From positions 53,722 through 117,721 of the forward strand of contig NZ_PENI01000031.1 of the NCBI RefSeq assembly GCF_003688995.1: a stretch of DNA of 64,000 nt, written 5' to 3'. This document shows, piece after piece, positions 52,531 to 62,360 of this stretch. How positions within the stretch are numbered: position 1 is the first letter of the stretch; each line of letters opens with the position of its first letter. A model generated the notes under the pieces. The model worked only from the letters and a program-made list of their open reading frames with translations. It did not search any database and was not told the origin of the DNA. The position numbers and the translations under genes are program-made. Source of the DNA: Streptomyces shenzhenensis. GTDB taxonomy: Bacteria > Actinomycetota > Actinomycetes > Streptomycetales > Streptomycetaceae.

Positions 52531-53097
52531 ACCCGGTCTCCGCTGCGGAGGAACATCAACGCCCCCGATGTCCCGAGGCGGGGACCGGGGCACAGGAGGT
52601 TGCCTCCAGGGCGTTCGGTCCGCTCTTTGGCCAAGTCGGACGCCGTTGCGGCCCGCGTCGGCTGCCTTCCGGCATGCAGCGTTGGCGCGTTGCGCTCCAG
52701 CGGCGCGCGGGACAGCTCCGCTGGGTCGTCGACGACCGGCGCACCGCAAGCGGCACTGGCTTACCCCTCTTCCGAAGTTGAAGCTTGACTGCAATCGAGT
52801 TTCATGCAGACTGTAACTAGTCAGGAGATCACCACGTTGGCAAGTGCCCACACGCCTGGGGCCATGTTGCTTGCACCGCATCACGCCCTCGGGGCGTCGG
52901 CGCAGCAGGTGGCGCTCAACTGTGTCGTTTTCCGGCGAGGCTCCCGGCCGTAGAGCGACGTAGTGCTCGGGGGTGGCCGGTCGCGGTTACCGCGGGCTGA
53001 TCGCGCGAGGGCGCCGACGTGCCGCAGAAGGTCACCGGGCGCAGCTTGTTGCATCCCGGAGTGTGCCCCGTCGTAGCGACAGGGAGAAAGAGGAACA
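52531..53097. other. Intergenic/decayed region
   Basis: About 570 bp with no recognised gene. A TTG at about 52834 preceded by AGGAG begins a short frame (MASAHTPGAMLLAPHHALGA) that stops after about 38 residues; it is probably fortuitous. Confidence 0.35.
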
Positions 53098-53979
53098 ATG
53101 AACCGGCGCGCGCTCGTCACAGCGGGAACTGGCGGAATCGGTCTGGAGACCGCGGTGGGCCTCGCCGCGGCCGGATACGCGGTGACCGTGGTCGGCCGTG
53201 ATGCGGAGCGGGGCGGCAGCGCTGTCGAGCGCATCAACGCCGTCGGCACCGCCGCGGAGGCGCGGTTCGTCACCGCCGATCTCGCATCCTTGTCGGAGGT
53301 ACGGGATCTTGCCGGCCGCGTGGCGGCGGACGGTGCCCTGAGCGTGCTGGTCAACAATGTCGGAGCGATGTTCGACGACCGGCGTGTGACGCCCGACGGT
53401 ATCGAGGCGAGCTTCGCTCTCAACCATCTCAGCCCCTACCTGCTGACGGAGTTGCTGCTCCCCGCCCTGCGTGCCGGTGCTCCCAGCCGCGTCGTGAACG
53501 TCACCTCCGGCTCGGTCCGCATTGCCACTGGCCGCATCGACACCGCCGAGCAGAAAGGCGGGTACTACGGCCTGCACGCGTACGGCCGCGCAAAGCTCGC
53601 CAACCTCGCCTACACCCTGGATCTGGCGGAGCGCCTGAAGGGCGACGGCATCTCCGTGTTCGCCGCCGATCCCGGCGGCGCGGTCACCACCATGACGACC
53701 GGGACCATGTCCTCGTCCCGAGTCGTTGCTCCCTGGCTGCGGCCGTTCTGGCCGCTGGTCCACAAGGCCTTCCAGCGCACCACGTCCGGGACACCGGCGC
53801 AGGCGGCCCGCTCGTCGGTCGTCGCTGCGACAGACCCCGCTCTCGCCGACCGGCCGGGACTTGTCGTCGGCCCTGACGGCTGGCCGCTCTCGCCACCGCG
53901 CCGTGCGACCGACCCCCGCCTGGCCGAGGCGGTCCGCACACTCAGCCGACGCCTCGCACCGCCGACGGACGGAGAGTGA
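53098..53979 (+). CDS. Short-chain dehydrogenase/reductase (SDR)
   Basis: 293 residues, ATG 53098 with AGGGAGAAAGAGG upstream. The cofactor loop is LVTAGTGGIGLETAVGL and is followed by VLVNNVGAMFDD, VVNVTSGSVRIATG with the catalytic Ser, and YGRAKLANLAYTLDL with the catalytic Tyr and Lys. Slightly long, resembling retinol/WW-domain oxidoreductase-like SDRs. The substrate is unknown. It appears intact among pseudogenes. Confidence 0.83.
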   Translation: MNRRALVTAGTGGIGLETAVGLAAAGYAVTVVGRDAERGGSAVERINAVGTAAEARFVTADLASLSEVRDLAGRVAADGALSVLVNNVGAMFDDRRVTPDGIEASFALNHLSPYLLTELLLPALRAGAPSRVVNVTSGSVRIATGRIDTAEQKGGYYGLHAYGRAKLANLAYTLDLAERLKGDGISVFAADPGGAVTTMTTGTMSSSRVVAPWLRPFWPLVHKAFQRTTSGTPAQAARSSVVAATDPALADRPGLVVGPDGWPLSPPRRATDPRLAEAVRTLSRRLAPPTDGE

Positions 53980-54131
53980 CGGCGGCCCCGGCCCTCTGGC
54001 ATGGGACCGTGCCTGGCACACGTGAGCGGATACGACGTCCCCGTCTCGGCGGAGTTGACTACCCGGCCTTGGGCCAGGACCCGAGGCTCGTGGCGGCGAT
54101 GTCTGTGATCCGGACGGGATCGCACCGGTTC

Positions 54132-55523
54132 CTATGGAGCTGCCCCGGCACGGCACTTGCAGCCGAACGTATCGAGGTGACCGATGTCGATCAGCCCGGC
54201 AAGGCCGCCTGACGGTGCCGGGGCAAGAATGACGCCATCGGTGCCGAAGCCGTCGGCCACGCCGTACGGTCCGGTCGGGCCACCGCCACGGCGAAGACGA
54301 GCGATGGGCCGGTGGAGCAGAACCGGGTGCGGCGAGATCTCGACGAACGTCCGGTGTCCGCAGTCCAGCGCAGTCCGCACGGCCGCGTCGAAGACCACCG
54401 GTCGGCGCAGATTGCGGAACCAGTACGCGGCATCGAGCTCACCCACGCCGATCGGCTTCCCGGTGGTCGTGGAGATCATCGGTATCGCCGGGGCCTGCGA
54501 GACGATCTCCCCCAGATCGGCCAGGACGGCGTTCTCCACCAGGTCGACGTGACGGCTGTGGGAGGCGTAGTCGACCGGCACCAGCCGTGCCCACACACGC
54601 TCGCGCTCGCAGTGGTCCAGCAGCTGCCGGACCGCCCCCGGGTCGCCCGCGACCGTGCTGGCGGCCGGCCCGTTGCACGCCGCGACCTCGACCTCCAGGC
54701 CCCAGCTTTCCACGAGGTCCCGGACCCGCTCGGCCGGCAACGCGACCGACGCCATGGCGCCCTGGCCGCAGATCTTGCGGAGCGCTGCGCTGCGCAGCGC
54801 CACCACCCGGGCCGCGTCCTGCAGCGACAGCGCCCCGCAGACATGTGCTGCCGCTATCTCGCCCTGGCTGTGCCCGATCACGGCCGCCGGACGTACTCCA
54901 TGGGCCTGCCACAGCCGCGCCAGCGCGACGTAGACCGCGAACAGGACGGGCTGTACCACGTCGGCCCGGTCAAGCGACGGCGCCCCGGGGCTCTGGCGCA
55001 CGACGTCGGCGACGTCGAAGCTCACCCACGGGTCGAGCGCTCGGGCGCACCGCCGGAACGCCTCGGCGAAGACGGGCGACTCCTGCAGCAGTTGGGTCGC
55101 CATTCCCGCCCACTGTGCTCCCTGCCCGGGGAACACGAACACCGGCCCGGACGCAGCGGTATCCGCAGCCGCGGCGGCCCGGGCCCGGGCGACATGGGCC
55201 GGAAGCGCCGCCGGGCCGTCGGCGGCGGCCAGCGCGTCGAGCCCCTCCAGCAGCTCCGCGACGCCGGAGCCGCTGACCACGGCGCGTTCGGCCAGCGGGC
55301 TGCGCGTCGTCGCCAGCGACCAGCCCACATAGGCCGGATCCCACCGCTGTTCGCGGACCGCCGAGGCGAGCGCCAGGGAAAGGTCACGCAGGCCGTCCGC
55401 CGACGCTGCGTAGACCGGCCACAACAGCCGCTGCGGAGCCTCACCACGGAGGCGGGGCGCGTCGTGCTGGGACCGGGCGGGCGCTTCCTCCAGCAGGACG
55501 TGGGCCTTGGTCCCGCTGATGCC
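54132..55523 (-). pseudogene. Modular PKS fragment, acyltransferase half (methylmalonyl-type AT)
   Basis: In the same frame as the ketosynthase upstream, separated only by a TAA at 55524-55526, this half begins GISGTKAHVLLEEAPA and continues into a complete AT: VFVFPGQGAQWAGM, the nucleophile Ser in VIGHSQGEIAAAHV, and VDYASHSRHVD. YASHS indicates methylmalonyl-CoA preference. The distal catalytic His region is FVEISPHPVLLHRPI. No KR, DH or ACP follows; the tail ending CKCRAGAAP is unrelated sequence. The module is truncated on its 3' side. Confidence 0.8.
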
Positions 55524-56780
55524 TTAGGCCAGCACCCCCGCCCGGCGCGGCTGCTCGCCACGTGGCCACGGGCGCGCCCGACGCAGCAAACGCATCCCCT
55601 GCGACCAGTCGACCGAAGCCAGCGGCTTGTCCGCGTGCAGCGTCGCGGGCATCCGTTCATGGCGCAGCGCCAGCACTGCCTTGATCACCCCGGCCATCCC
55701 CGCCGCGGCCTGCGTGTGCCCGATGTTCGACTTGGCCGAGCCGATCCACACCGGAGTCTGCGCGCTGTGCCCGGCCCCGTAGGTCGCCGCCAGCGAGGCC
55801 GCCTCGATGGGGTCACCGACCTGCGTTCCCGTGCCGTGTGCCTCGACGAGATCGACGTCCTGCGGCCGCAGCCCGGCATCGCGCAGGGCTTCCGCGATCA
55901 GCTCCTGCTGGGCGGGGCCGTGCGGCACACTCAACGCCTGGCTCGCACCGTCCTCGTTGACCGCGCTTCCCCGCAGCACGGCGAGCACGGGAAGTCCGTC
56001 GCCGACGGCCTTGTCGAGTGGCATGAGCACCAGCGCTCCCACACCCTCGGACGGGGCGAATCCGCGTCGGTCGTCCGCGAAGGCCCGGCTCAGCCCGTCG
56101 TCGGCGAGCGCCCCGATCCTGGCCATGTAGATGAGCAGTTCGGGCCCGGCCATGACCGAGACACCGGCGGCCACTGCCACGTCGCACTCACCGGCCCGCA
56201 ACGCCTTGATCGCCAGGTGGGTCGCCACCAGCGACGACGAACACGCGGTGTCCACCGCCATCGCCGGCCCGTTCAGCCCCAGCAGATACGAGATCCGTCC
56301 AGCCGCGACACTGGGCGCCAGACCGGTCGACAGATGGCCCTCCAGCCCGGATGTGTCGCTCGTCCCGTTGTTGCGCACGTAGTGGCTCTCAAGAATCCCC
56401 ACGTAGACACCGGTCCGTGAACCCTGCAGCGAACGCGGGGCGATCCTGGCGTTCTCCAGGGCCCGCCACGCTCCTTCGAGCAGCAGGCGCTGCTGCGGAT
56501 CCATCGCGGTGGCCTCCCGCGGCCCGATGCCGAAGAAGGCCCCGTCGAAGCCGGCGACATCGTCGAGGAAACCGCCTCGTTGTACATATGTCGTTCCCTC
56601 TGCGGCGGAGTCCGCGCTGTACAGCCGATTGAGGTCCCAGCCCCGGTCCGTCGGCAAACCGGACGAGAAATGCCGTCCCTCCGTCAAGAGGTCCCAGTAG
56701 TCCTCAGGAGACTCGACGCCTCCCGGGAACCGGCAGGACATTCCCACAATCGCGATTGATTCCGCCGTGGATAAGTTCAC
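55524..56780 (-). pseudogene. Modular PKS fragment, ketosynthase half
   Basis: 418 residues forming a full KS: IAIVGMSCRFPGGVESPEDY at the N-terminus, nucleophile in AVDTACSSSLVATHLA (about residue 177), VEAHGTGTQVGDPIEA and KSNIGHTQAAAGMAGVIKA. It begins only nine residues before the KS core and has no docking helix. The frame ends at RRAGVLA-TAA, where cis-AT synthases have VSAYGISGT; a single base change from TAC/TAT to TAA would explain the stop. Together with the AT half it is a KS-AT relic of a type I modular PKS unrelated in sequence to the free KS at 5-6.7 kb. Confidence 0.82.
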
Positions 56781-56956
56781 ATGTACTCTATTTGCAGATT
56801 ACGAGCGCTTCTCGACTGTGCTGGCCGCAGAGGTCTTCTCGGTAATGCGATGGTTGCGGTGTGAGGCCGCGTGCGGGTGGCCGGGGTGGTCGGGGTGGCC
56901 ACCCGACGTCGGATATGCGTGAAGCCCCAGGTAGGAGCGGGCCTGCGAAGATCAAG

Positions 56957-57400
56957 TTCCGGCCGAGAGGCTTTGTGATCCGCACCGACCGAGTGCCGCC
57001 GCTGGCCCCAACGGTACGGACTTGTGGTGGTCCGGCAAACACCGGCAGTACGGCGGAAACGTACAGGTCATCGTCGTCCCGGATGGCTGGTCGCGATGAG
57101 TCTGCCTGGTCCGTTCGGGCCGCGAGCACGACACCACCCGCGCCCGTGTTCGCGCCCACGGCCTGGTCGATGCCCTCAACCGGTTCGCCGCCACCCTGGG
57201 CGTCCCCACCCTGACCGACCTCGGCTACGAGAACATCGATGACGGGTTCCGTCGCCCGTTCAAGAAGCCCAAGGGTGGCGAACTCACCGAGTCGGAAGGG
57301 ACGTTGAACGCGGTGATCCGTGGCGTGCACGGCGTTGCGGAGCGTGCGAACGCCCTGCTGAAGGTCACCTTCAAGGTCCTGCGCGTGATGCCAGGGCTGG
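56957..57400 (+). pseudogene. DDE_4/IS5-like transposase relic
   Basis: Plus-strand frames give IRTDRVPPLAP, NGTDLWWSGKHRQYGGNVQV, IVVPDGWSR-TGA-VCLVRSGREHD, LTDLGYENIDDGFRRPFKKP, and TLNAVIRGVHGVAERANALL with KVTFKVLR. This is the catalytic part of a Streptomyces IS5-like transposase. One frameshift (near the CCCCAACGG) and one in-frame TGA (probably TGG) disable it. It lies directly between the PKS KS start and a regulator gene. Confidence 0.7.
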
Positions 57401-57582
57401 TGTGGAGGGCCATCGCGTCCCAGACGACGTCCCTGACCTCGGACGGGACCCCGTGGCGGGCGAGGAGGCGAGGTTCGGAAGGGACAGTCCCGATGCATTG
57501 CTGATGGTCATGCACCCACAGTGGCCTGCTCTGGCATGGGCCGACTACTGGCAAGAGTGCCAGTCGGCGATAGATTCTTGAC

Positions 57583-58563
57583 ATGACAGGTCATCGTGTC
57601 TCGATCCTCGCTCTCGACGGGGTGCTCTCCTTCGAACTCGGTATGCCGCTCACGGTCCTTCAGTCCCTGGGCGACCTCTACTCGGTGTCCGTGGTGACAC
57701 CGACCGAGGCAGGTGTCACCACGGACAACGGGCTACGGCTCTCCTCTGCCGGTTCGCTGACCGAGCTGGCGACGGCGGACACCGTCATCGTCCCCGCCTA
57801 CGCATTCGAACGCGGCATCCCGGAGGACGTCGCCGAAACGCTGCGCACCTGCCACGAGCGGTCCACGCGGGTGGTCTCCTTGTGCGTGGGCGCCTTTGCA
57901 CTCGCCCAGTCCGGCCTCCTCGCGGGGCGACGGGCGACGACCCACTGGAGCCGGACGGAGCGCCTCGCCCGGGAACACCCGGACATCACCGTCGACCGCG
58001 ACGTGCTCTACGTCGACGAGGGCACCGTCCTCACCTCCGCCGGCACCTCCGCCGGAATAGACCTCTGCCTGCACCTGGTCTGCAAGGACTTCGGAGCCGC
58101 CACCGCCAACCAGGCCGCCCGCAACGCGGTCGCCGCACCCCACCGAGACGGCGGCCAGGCACAGTTCATCGAGCAGCATCTCCCCACCGCCGCGGGCACC
58201 TCCCTCGCCGACACCCGCACCTGGGCACTCAAGCACCTGGCCGACCCCCTCCTGCTCCGCGACCTCGCCGCCCACGCACACCTGTCCCCGCGCACCTTCA
58301 TCCGCCGCTTCATCACCGAGACCGGACTCCCCCCGATGAAATGGCTCCAACTGGCACGGATCGACCACGCCAAGCAACTGCTCGAACGCAGCGACGCGAC
58401 CATCGACACGATCGCCCGCCTCAGCGGCCTCGGCACGGCAGCCAACTTCCGCACGCACTTCACCCAACACTGCGGACTGCCTCCATCGGCATACCGCGGC
58501 ATGTACACCCGCGGCAGCGACAGACCGACGGTGCCGAAGCAGCCGACATCTCATGGCCGTTGA
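57583..58563 (+). CDS. GlxA-family AraC-type regulator (DJ-1/PfpI-like N-terminus plus AraC HTH)
   Basis: 326 residues. Residues about 5-180 form a DJ-1/PfpI-like glutamine-amidotransferase fold with the nucleophile-elbow-like VVSLCVGAFALAQSGLLAG and YVDEGTVLTSAGTSAGIDLC. Residues about 215-310 are the AraC HTH domain with LRDLAAHAHLSPRTFIRRFI and IDTIARLSGLGTAANFRTHF, plus GLPPSAYR. The start ATG at 57583 has no strong RBS (promoter-proximal, possibly leaderless). A target is not obvious. Confidence 0.87.
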   Translation: MTGHRVSILALDGVLSFELGMPLTVLQSLGDLYSVSVVTPTEAGVTTDNGLRLSSAGSLTELATADTVIVPAYAFERGIPEDVAETLRTCHERSTRVVSLCVGAFALAQSGLLAGRRATTHWSRTERLAREHPDITVDRDVLYVDEGTVLTSAGTSAGIDLCLHLVCKDFGAATANQAARNAVAAPHRDGGQAQFIEQHLPTAAGTSLADTRTWALKHLADPLLLRDLAAHAHLSPRTFIRRFITETGLPPMKWLQLARIDHAKQLLERSDATIDTIARLSGLGTAANFRTHFTQHCGLPPSAYRGMYTRGSDRPTVPKQPTSHGR

Positions 58564-58715
58564 CTGGGGGAGATGACGATTCGTTCGTGGCGCTCAGGGA
58601 CCCTGATTGCAGGGGGAGTTGAGGGGCATGGCAGGCCTGAGGCGGAAGTTCGAGGCGGAGCTCCGTGAGGGGGCTGAGCTGGTTGTCGCGGGCGCGTAGG
58701 GGCGATGGGGCCTCG

Positions 58716-59215
58716 GCAGCGCGGGAGTGCGAGGCCGGCGCTCGACGCATGGACCCTGGCGGCAGCCCGGGTGGCGCAGGGTGCGGCCGCTGCGGCGATG
58801 CTGCCGCAGGTGCTCGCCACCAACCAGTCGGCGCCGGCCGGCAACCGGCTGCACCGGGCGATGAGCCTGTGCGGGGCGACCGTCGGGCTCTTGTCCCAGG
58901 CGCTGGGCGCGCTGCGCGACGGCAATGCTCCCTCCGGCCTGGCGGACGGGCGGCTGGCTGCCATGGTCGCCGGGCAGATCCTCGGTGGCGTCTCGGTCGC
59001 CGCGGAGATCGCCGGAAGTGGCGGGCGCGCGGTCGTTCTGGCGAACGTACGGTCGTGCACGGTCGTTCTGGTGAACTTCCGGTCGTGCTGCCGGGTCTGG
59101 TGCTGGCCGTGCGGGTGGGTCCCGGAGGCCGGTGCGCGGCACCCCGAGCCGCTCGGCGGTCCCGGCACGGTGCTGCTCGCCTTCTCGCTGCTGACCTGGC
59201 CGACCCCGCTGAGAC
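58716..59215 (+). pseudogene. MFS transporter relic, N-terminal half
   Basis: The frame reads ALDAWTLAAARVAQGAAAAA, MLPQVLATNQSAPAGNR, AMSLCGATVG, MVAGQILGGVSVAAEIAG and EPLGGPGTVLLAFSLL, matching the TM4-TM6 region of DHA2-type exporters (ARxxQGxxAAxMxPQVLA). A foreign-looking insertion (LLSQALGALRDGNAPSGLAD) interrupts it and a frameshift occurs near 59080, where another frame reads PVVLPGLVLAVRVGPGG. The C-terminal part is found beyond the methyltransferase gene. Confidence 0.65.
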
Positions 59216-59234
59216 ATCTCAGGGGGCCAGGGAG

Positions 59235-59903
59235 TCAAGCTGGCTCCTCGGTAGTCGGCTTGCAGGCCAGGAAACTGGCGAACTTCCAGTTCAGTTCCTC
59301 GTCGGGCTCCTGCACCAGCTGGGCGGTGATGGTGAATTCGGCCTGGTTCAGCAGCTCAGCGAGCTGGTGTGCGGGCAGCCGATACGACGCGTAGGACACG
59401 GGGTGGCCGCCATAGCCGTGTGTCGGACGGCGGTGCTCACCGGTGCCTACGTGGCCGGCGAGGAGGAGATGTCCGCCGGGTGCCAGGGTGCGGTGGAACT
59501 CGGCGAACACGACCGGCAGCAGCTCCGGGGGTGTGTGGTGAGTGGAGTAGTACGCCAGGATGCCGCCGAGCGTGTCGTCCTCGATCTCCAGTGCGGTCAT
59601 GGAGCCCACGGAGAAGCGCAGGTCCGGATAAGCGCTTCGGGCCAGTTCGATCATTCTTGGGGACACATCGATGCCGAACGCAGAAACCCCGAGTCCGGCC
59701 ATGTGCGCCGTCACTCTTCCGGGTCCGCAGCCCAGGTCCGCGACCGGTCCTCGGCCAGATGCCTGCACCAGCTCGGCGAAGGCGGTCAGCATCGAGCGTG
59801 ACAGAGGGTCCAGCTCAGACGGGGTCTTGACGAGGGCAGCGTAGTCGTCGGCCACGGTGTCGTATGACTCCCGGACCGCGGCAAGGTAGGAAGGCTCAGT
59901 CAC
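59235..59903 (-). CDS. Class I SAM-dependent methyltransferase
   Basis: 222 residues from GTG at 59901-59903. The SAM-binding signature is intact: GPVADLGCGPGRVTAHMAGL (motif I), GIDVSPRMIELARS, TLGGILAYYSTHHTPPELLP and LAPGGHLLLAGHVG. The C-terminal part (YASYRLPAHQLAELLNQAEF) is typical of methyltransferase_11/25 proteins. The acceptor is unknown. It lies between the two parts of an oppositely oriented MFS relic and ends 19 bp from one of them, suggesting insertion or recombination. Confidence 0.85.
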   Translation of the reverse strand: MTEPSYLAAVRESYDTVADDYAALVKTPSELDPLSRSMLTAFAELVQASGRGPVADLGCGPGRVTAHMAGLGVSAFGIDVSPRMIELARSAYPDLRFSVGSMTALEIEDDTLGGILAYYSTHHTPPELLPVVFAEFHRTLAPGGHLLLAGHVGTGEHRRPTHGYGGHPVSYASYRLPAHQLAELLNQAEFTITAQLVQEPDEELNWKFASFLACKPTTEEPA

Positions 59904-60044
59904 GCGGTGAATCTAGGCGGGTGCACTGACAGCGCCTGTGACCGATGGCCGGCTCATGCAGGTGCTTGAGAGAGCGGGGCGAAGGCGTGTTGTTCGTCGA
60001 CGTGCTGCCGGGTCTCAAGGCAGTGGTGGAGGTGGCCGACGCCT

Positions 60045-60354
60045 GGGGTCGGCCACCTCCTGTCCGGCGCCGCAATGGCCGGCGCGGGCCGGGCGCTGCG
60101 CCTCCCGATCGTCTTCCGGATCATCCTCTCCGAGGCCCTGGGCCCCGGGCGGGCGTGGGCAGCGGAGTGGTGATCACCATCCGGCAGTCGGCCCTCGCCC
60201 TGGGCGGCGTAGCCTCCCTGGCCGCCCAGGGCATCCTGTCCCTGATCACGGACATGGGTATGCGCGATGCCCTGGTCTGGGCACTCCTGGCCCAACTCGC
60301 GGGCCTAGCCCTGACGATCGCCCTCAGCCTGCGGCTGCCGCGCAGGTTCGGCTA
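60045..60354 (+). pseudogene. MFS transporter relic, C-terminal end
   Basis: Plus-strand frames give LSGAAMAGAGRALRLPIVFR, IILSEALGP and, shifted, VGSGVVITIRQSALALGGVA then MGMRDALVWALLAQLAGLAL and SLRLPRRFG before TAG. This is the last two or three membrane segments of a DHA2-type exporter, plausibly the same gene as the relic at 58.7-59.2 kb with the middle lost. Confidence 0.6.
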
Positions 60355-60372
60355 GGGAGTGTCTTCAAAGGG

Positions 60373-61221
60373 CTACGCCCACATGAGAAGTGAGACGAGG
60401 GCGACGGCTGCCTGGTAGCACTCGGCGGTCTTGTCGTAGCGAGTTGCGATGCCTCGCCATTGCTTCAGCCTGTTGAAGCGGGGTTCGACGACGTTACGGC
60501 GTTTGTAGATCTGCTTGTCGAAGGCGGGCGGGCGCCGGCCGGAGCGGCTGCGTCGGAGGCGGCTGGCGATCTGGTCCACTCGTTTGGGGATGGTGTGGGC
60601 GATGTTGTGCTGCCGAAGCCAGGCGCGGATCGCCTTCGGGCTGTAGCCCTTGTCGCCGATGACATGGGCAGGTCGGGTTCGGGGCCGTCCCGGACCCGAC
60701 CGGGGCACCCGGATGGCGTCCATCAGAGCGGTGAACTGCGTGCAGTCGTTGACGTTGCCGCCGGTAAGGACCAGGCCGAGCGGGCGGCCGAGTCCGTCGA
60801 CCGCCAGGTGGAGCTTGCTGGTCAGCCCGCCGCGCGAGCGGCCGAGCGACTGGTCGCGGAGCCCCCTTTTTCGGGCTCCGGCGGCATGCTGGTGGGCTCG
60901 GTCAATGGTGGAGTCGACCGAGGCAACCCGGTCGATGTCGCCGGCTGAGTCCGCCTTCGCCTGCGCGGCGTGCAGCATCCGCTCGAAGGTGCCGTCCTTG
61001 GCCCAGCGGCGGAAGCGGGTGTGCAGGGTGGCCCAGGACCCGTACCGCTCGGGTACGTTCCGCCAGGCAACCCGGGTGCGGAACTTCCACACGATGCCGT
61101 TCAGGACCATACGGTCGTCCAGCCGTGGACGGCCTGTCGCAGCCGTGGGCGGCAAAGGCCGCAGCAGGTCCCACTCGGCGTCGGACAACTCCTGGCGACG
61201 TATCACCCAGCCATGTTCCAC
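60373..61221 (-). CDS. IS5-family transposase (apparently intact)
   Basis: 282 residues, ATG at 61219-61221. N-terminal ELSDAEWDLLRPLPPTAATG and VLNGIVWKFRTRVAWRNVPE; DDE residues in ASVDSTIDRAHQHAAGARK, HVIGDKGYSPKAIRAWLRQH and NVVEPRFNRLKQWRGIATRY. Length and motifs match full-length members. The terminal repeats cannot be fixed with confidence: the left end is near GTGTCTTCAAAGGG at 60359-60372. Confidence 0.88.
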   Translation of the reverse strand: MEHGWVIRRQELSDAEWDLLRPLPPTAATGRPRLDDRMVLNGIVWKFRTRVAWRNVPERYGSWATLHTRFRRWAKDGTFERMLHAAQAKADSAGDIDRVASVDSTIDRAHQHAAGARKRGLRDQSLGRSRGGLTSKLHLAVDGLGRPLGLVLTGGNVNDCTQFTALMDAIRVPRSGPGRPRTRPAHVIGDKGYSPKAIRAWLRQHNIAHTIPKRVDQIASRLRRSRSGRRPPAFDKQIYKRRNVVEPRFNRLKQWRGIATRYDKTAECYQAAVALVSLLMWA

Positions 61222-61296
61222 TGTCCAAGATCACGGGTCGATGCCGTGACGGACTGAGCGCCAAGGCCTACCTGGCCTGCGTCGGACCGCGCCGGC

Positions 61297-62046
61297 TCAG
61301 ACTGCGAAGCCACCGTCCACCGCCAGTTCCGCGCCTGTGACGTATCGTGCACTGTCGCTGACCAGGTATGAGACGGCGTCCGCGACCTCCGCCGCCGTGC
61401 CGTAACGGCCGAGCGCGGTGAAGCCGCGCTGGAAGTCGGCGGAATCGCCGTCGCCCGGGTTCATGTCGGTGTCGATCGGGCCCGGGTGGACCAGGTTGAC
61501 GGTGACCCCCTGCGGGCCGAGCTCCCGGGCCATGCCCTTGGTGAAGCCGATCAGCGCGGCCTTGCTGGTCGCGTAGAGGGCGCTTCCGGGGAAGGCTACG
61601 CGCTGGGCGATGCAGCTGCCGATGCTCACGATCCGTCCGCCCTCGGCCAGGTACTGCAGCGCCGCCTGGGCGTAGAGGTAGGGCGCGCGAACGTTCACCG
61701 CCAGCACCCGGTCGATCTGGTTGAGTACCACCGCCTCGATCGGCCCGACGGCACCGACACCCGCGTTGTTCACCAGGATGTCCAGCCGCGTGAACCGCTC
61801 GGCGACCGCCGCCACCGCGCCGTGCACCGCCTCCGGGTCTGCGCTGTCCGCGCGGACGGCCCAGCCGGTCCGCCCCATCGCGGTGATCTTGGCGACCACC
61901 TCTTCGGCCAACTCGGCCGAGCCCTGGTAGGTCAGCGCCACGTCTGCGCCGTCCTCGGCCAGCCGCAGCGCTACCGCTGCCCCGATCCCCCGGCTGCCGC
62001 CGGTCACCAGCGCCACCTTGCCGTCGAGCGTCGTCGCACCGTTCAT
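61297..62046 (-). CDS. Classical SDR (3-oxoacyl-ACP reductase-like)
   Basis: 249 residues from ATG at 62044-62046, spaced 6 bases from GGAG; the ATG two codons upstream is an alternative. Motifs: VALVTGGSRGIGAAVALRLA, LDILVNNAGVGAVGPIEAV, IVSIGSCIAQRVAFPGSALY with Ser, YATSKAALIGFTKGMARELG with Tyr and Lys, VHPGPIDTDMNPGDGDSADF, and the C-terminal YVTGAELAVDGGFAV. It is a typical NADPH-dependent reductase. A perfect palindrome lies immediately upstream of its ribosome binding site. Confidence 0.88.
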   Translation of the reverse strand: MNGATTLDGKVALVTGGSRGIGAAVALRLAEDGADVALTYQGSAELAEEVVAKITAMGRTGWAVRADSADPEAVHGAVAAVAERFTRLDILVNNAGVGAVGPIEAVVLNQIDRVLAVNVRAPYLYAQAALQYLAEGGRIVSIGSCIAQRVAFPGSALYATSKAALIGFTKGMARELGPQGVTVNLVHPGPIDTDMNPGDGDSADFQRGFTALGRYGTAAEVADAVSYLVSDSARYVTGAELAVDGGFAV

Positions 62047-62069
62047 CGTCATCTCCGTAAAACTCCTTG

Positions 62070-62104
62070 TTCCGGTCTTGGACACGCTCAATCCAAGACC
62101 GGAA
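62070..62104. promoter_or_regulatory. Perfect 13-bp palindrome upstream of the SDR
   Basis: TTCCGGTCTTGGA (62070-62082) and TCCAAGACCGGAA (62092-62104) are exact inverses with a 9-bp spacer. The first arm ends just before the AAGGAG of the SDR gene when read on the minus strand. It can act as an operator for a dimeric repressor or as an mRNA hairpin. No regulator gene is adjacent. Confidence 0.6.
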
Positions 62105-62360
62105 CGCCCTGCGGGTCCGGCGGTATCCAGACGTCACGTTCAATCTTCAACGACGACTCCGTACACCCCGGAAGTACGAACCGACCGCGGCTGCCCGGTG
62201 TAGTTCGGTCCGCCTGCCGGAACGGCAGGCACGTGAACCAAGGGAGCAGCTCGGCCGGCCGACCGCCGTCGTCCAGCACCGCACGCCAAGCTGGTCAACG
62301 CCGGTCAGCTCGGCCTCAGCAGGCACGTCCCGGCCGGACGACGCGAGTTTGAAGACGGGC
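62105..62360. other. Region between SDR palindrome and IS4-type element
   Basis: About 255 bp; a plus-strand frame ending at the element reads HAKLVNAGQLGLSRHVPAGR followed by REFEDGP and appears mildly coding, as if a gene were cut by the element. No family is recognised. Confidence 0.3.
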
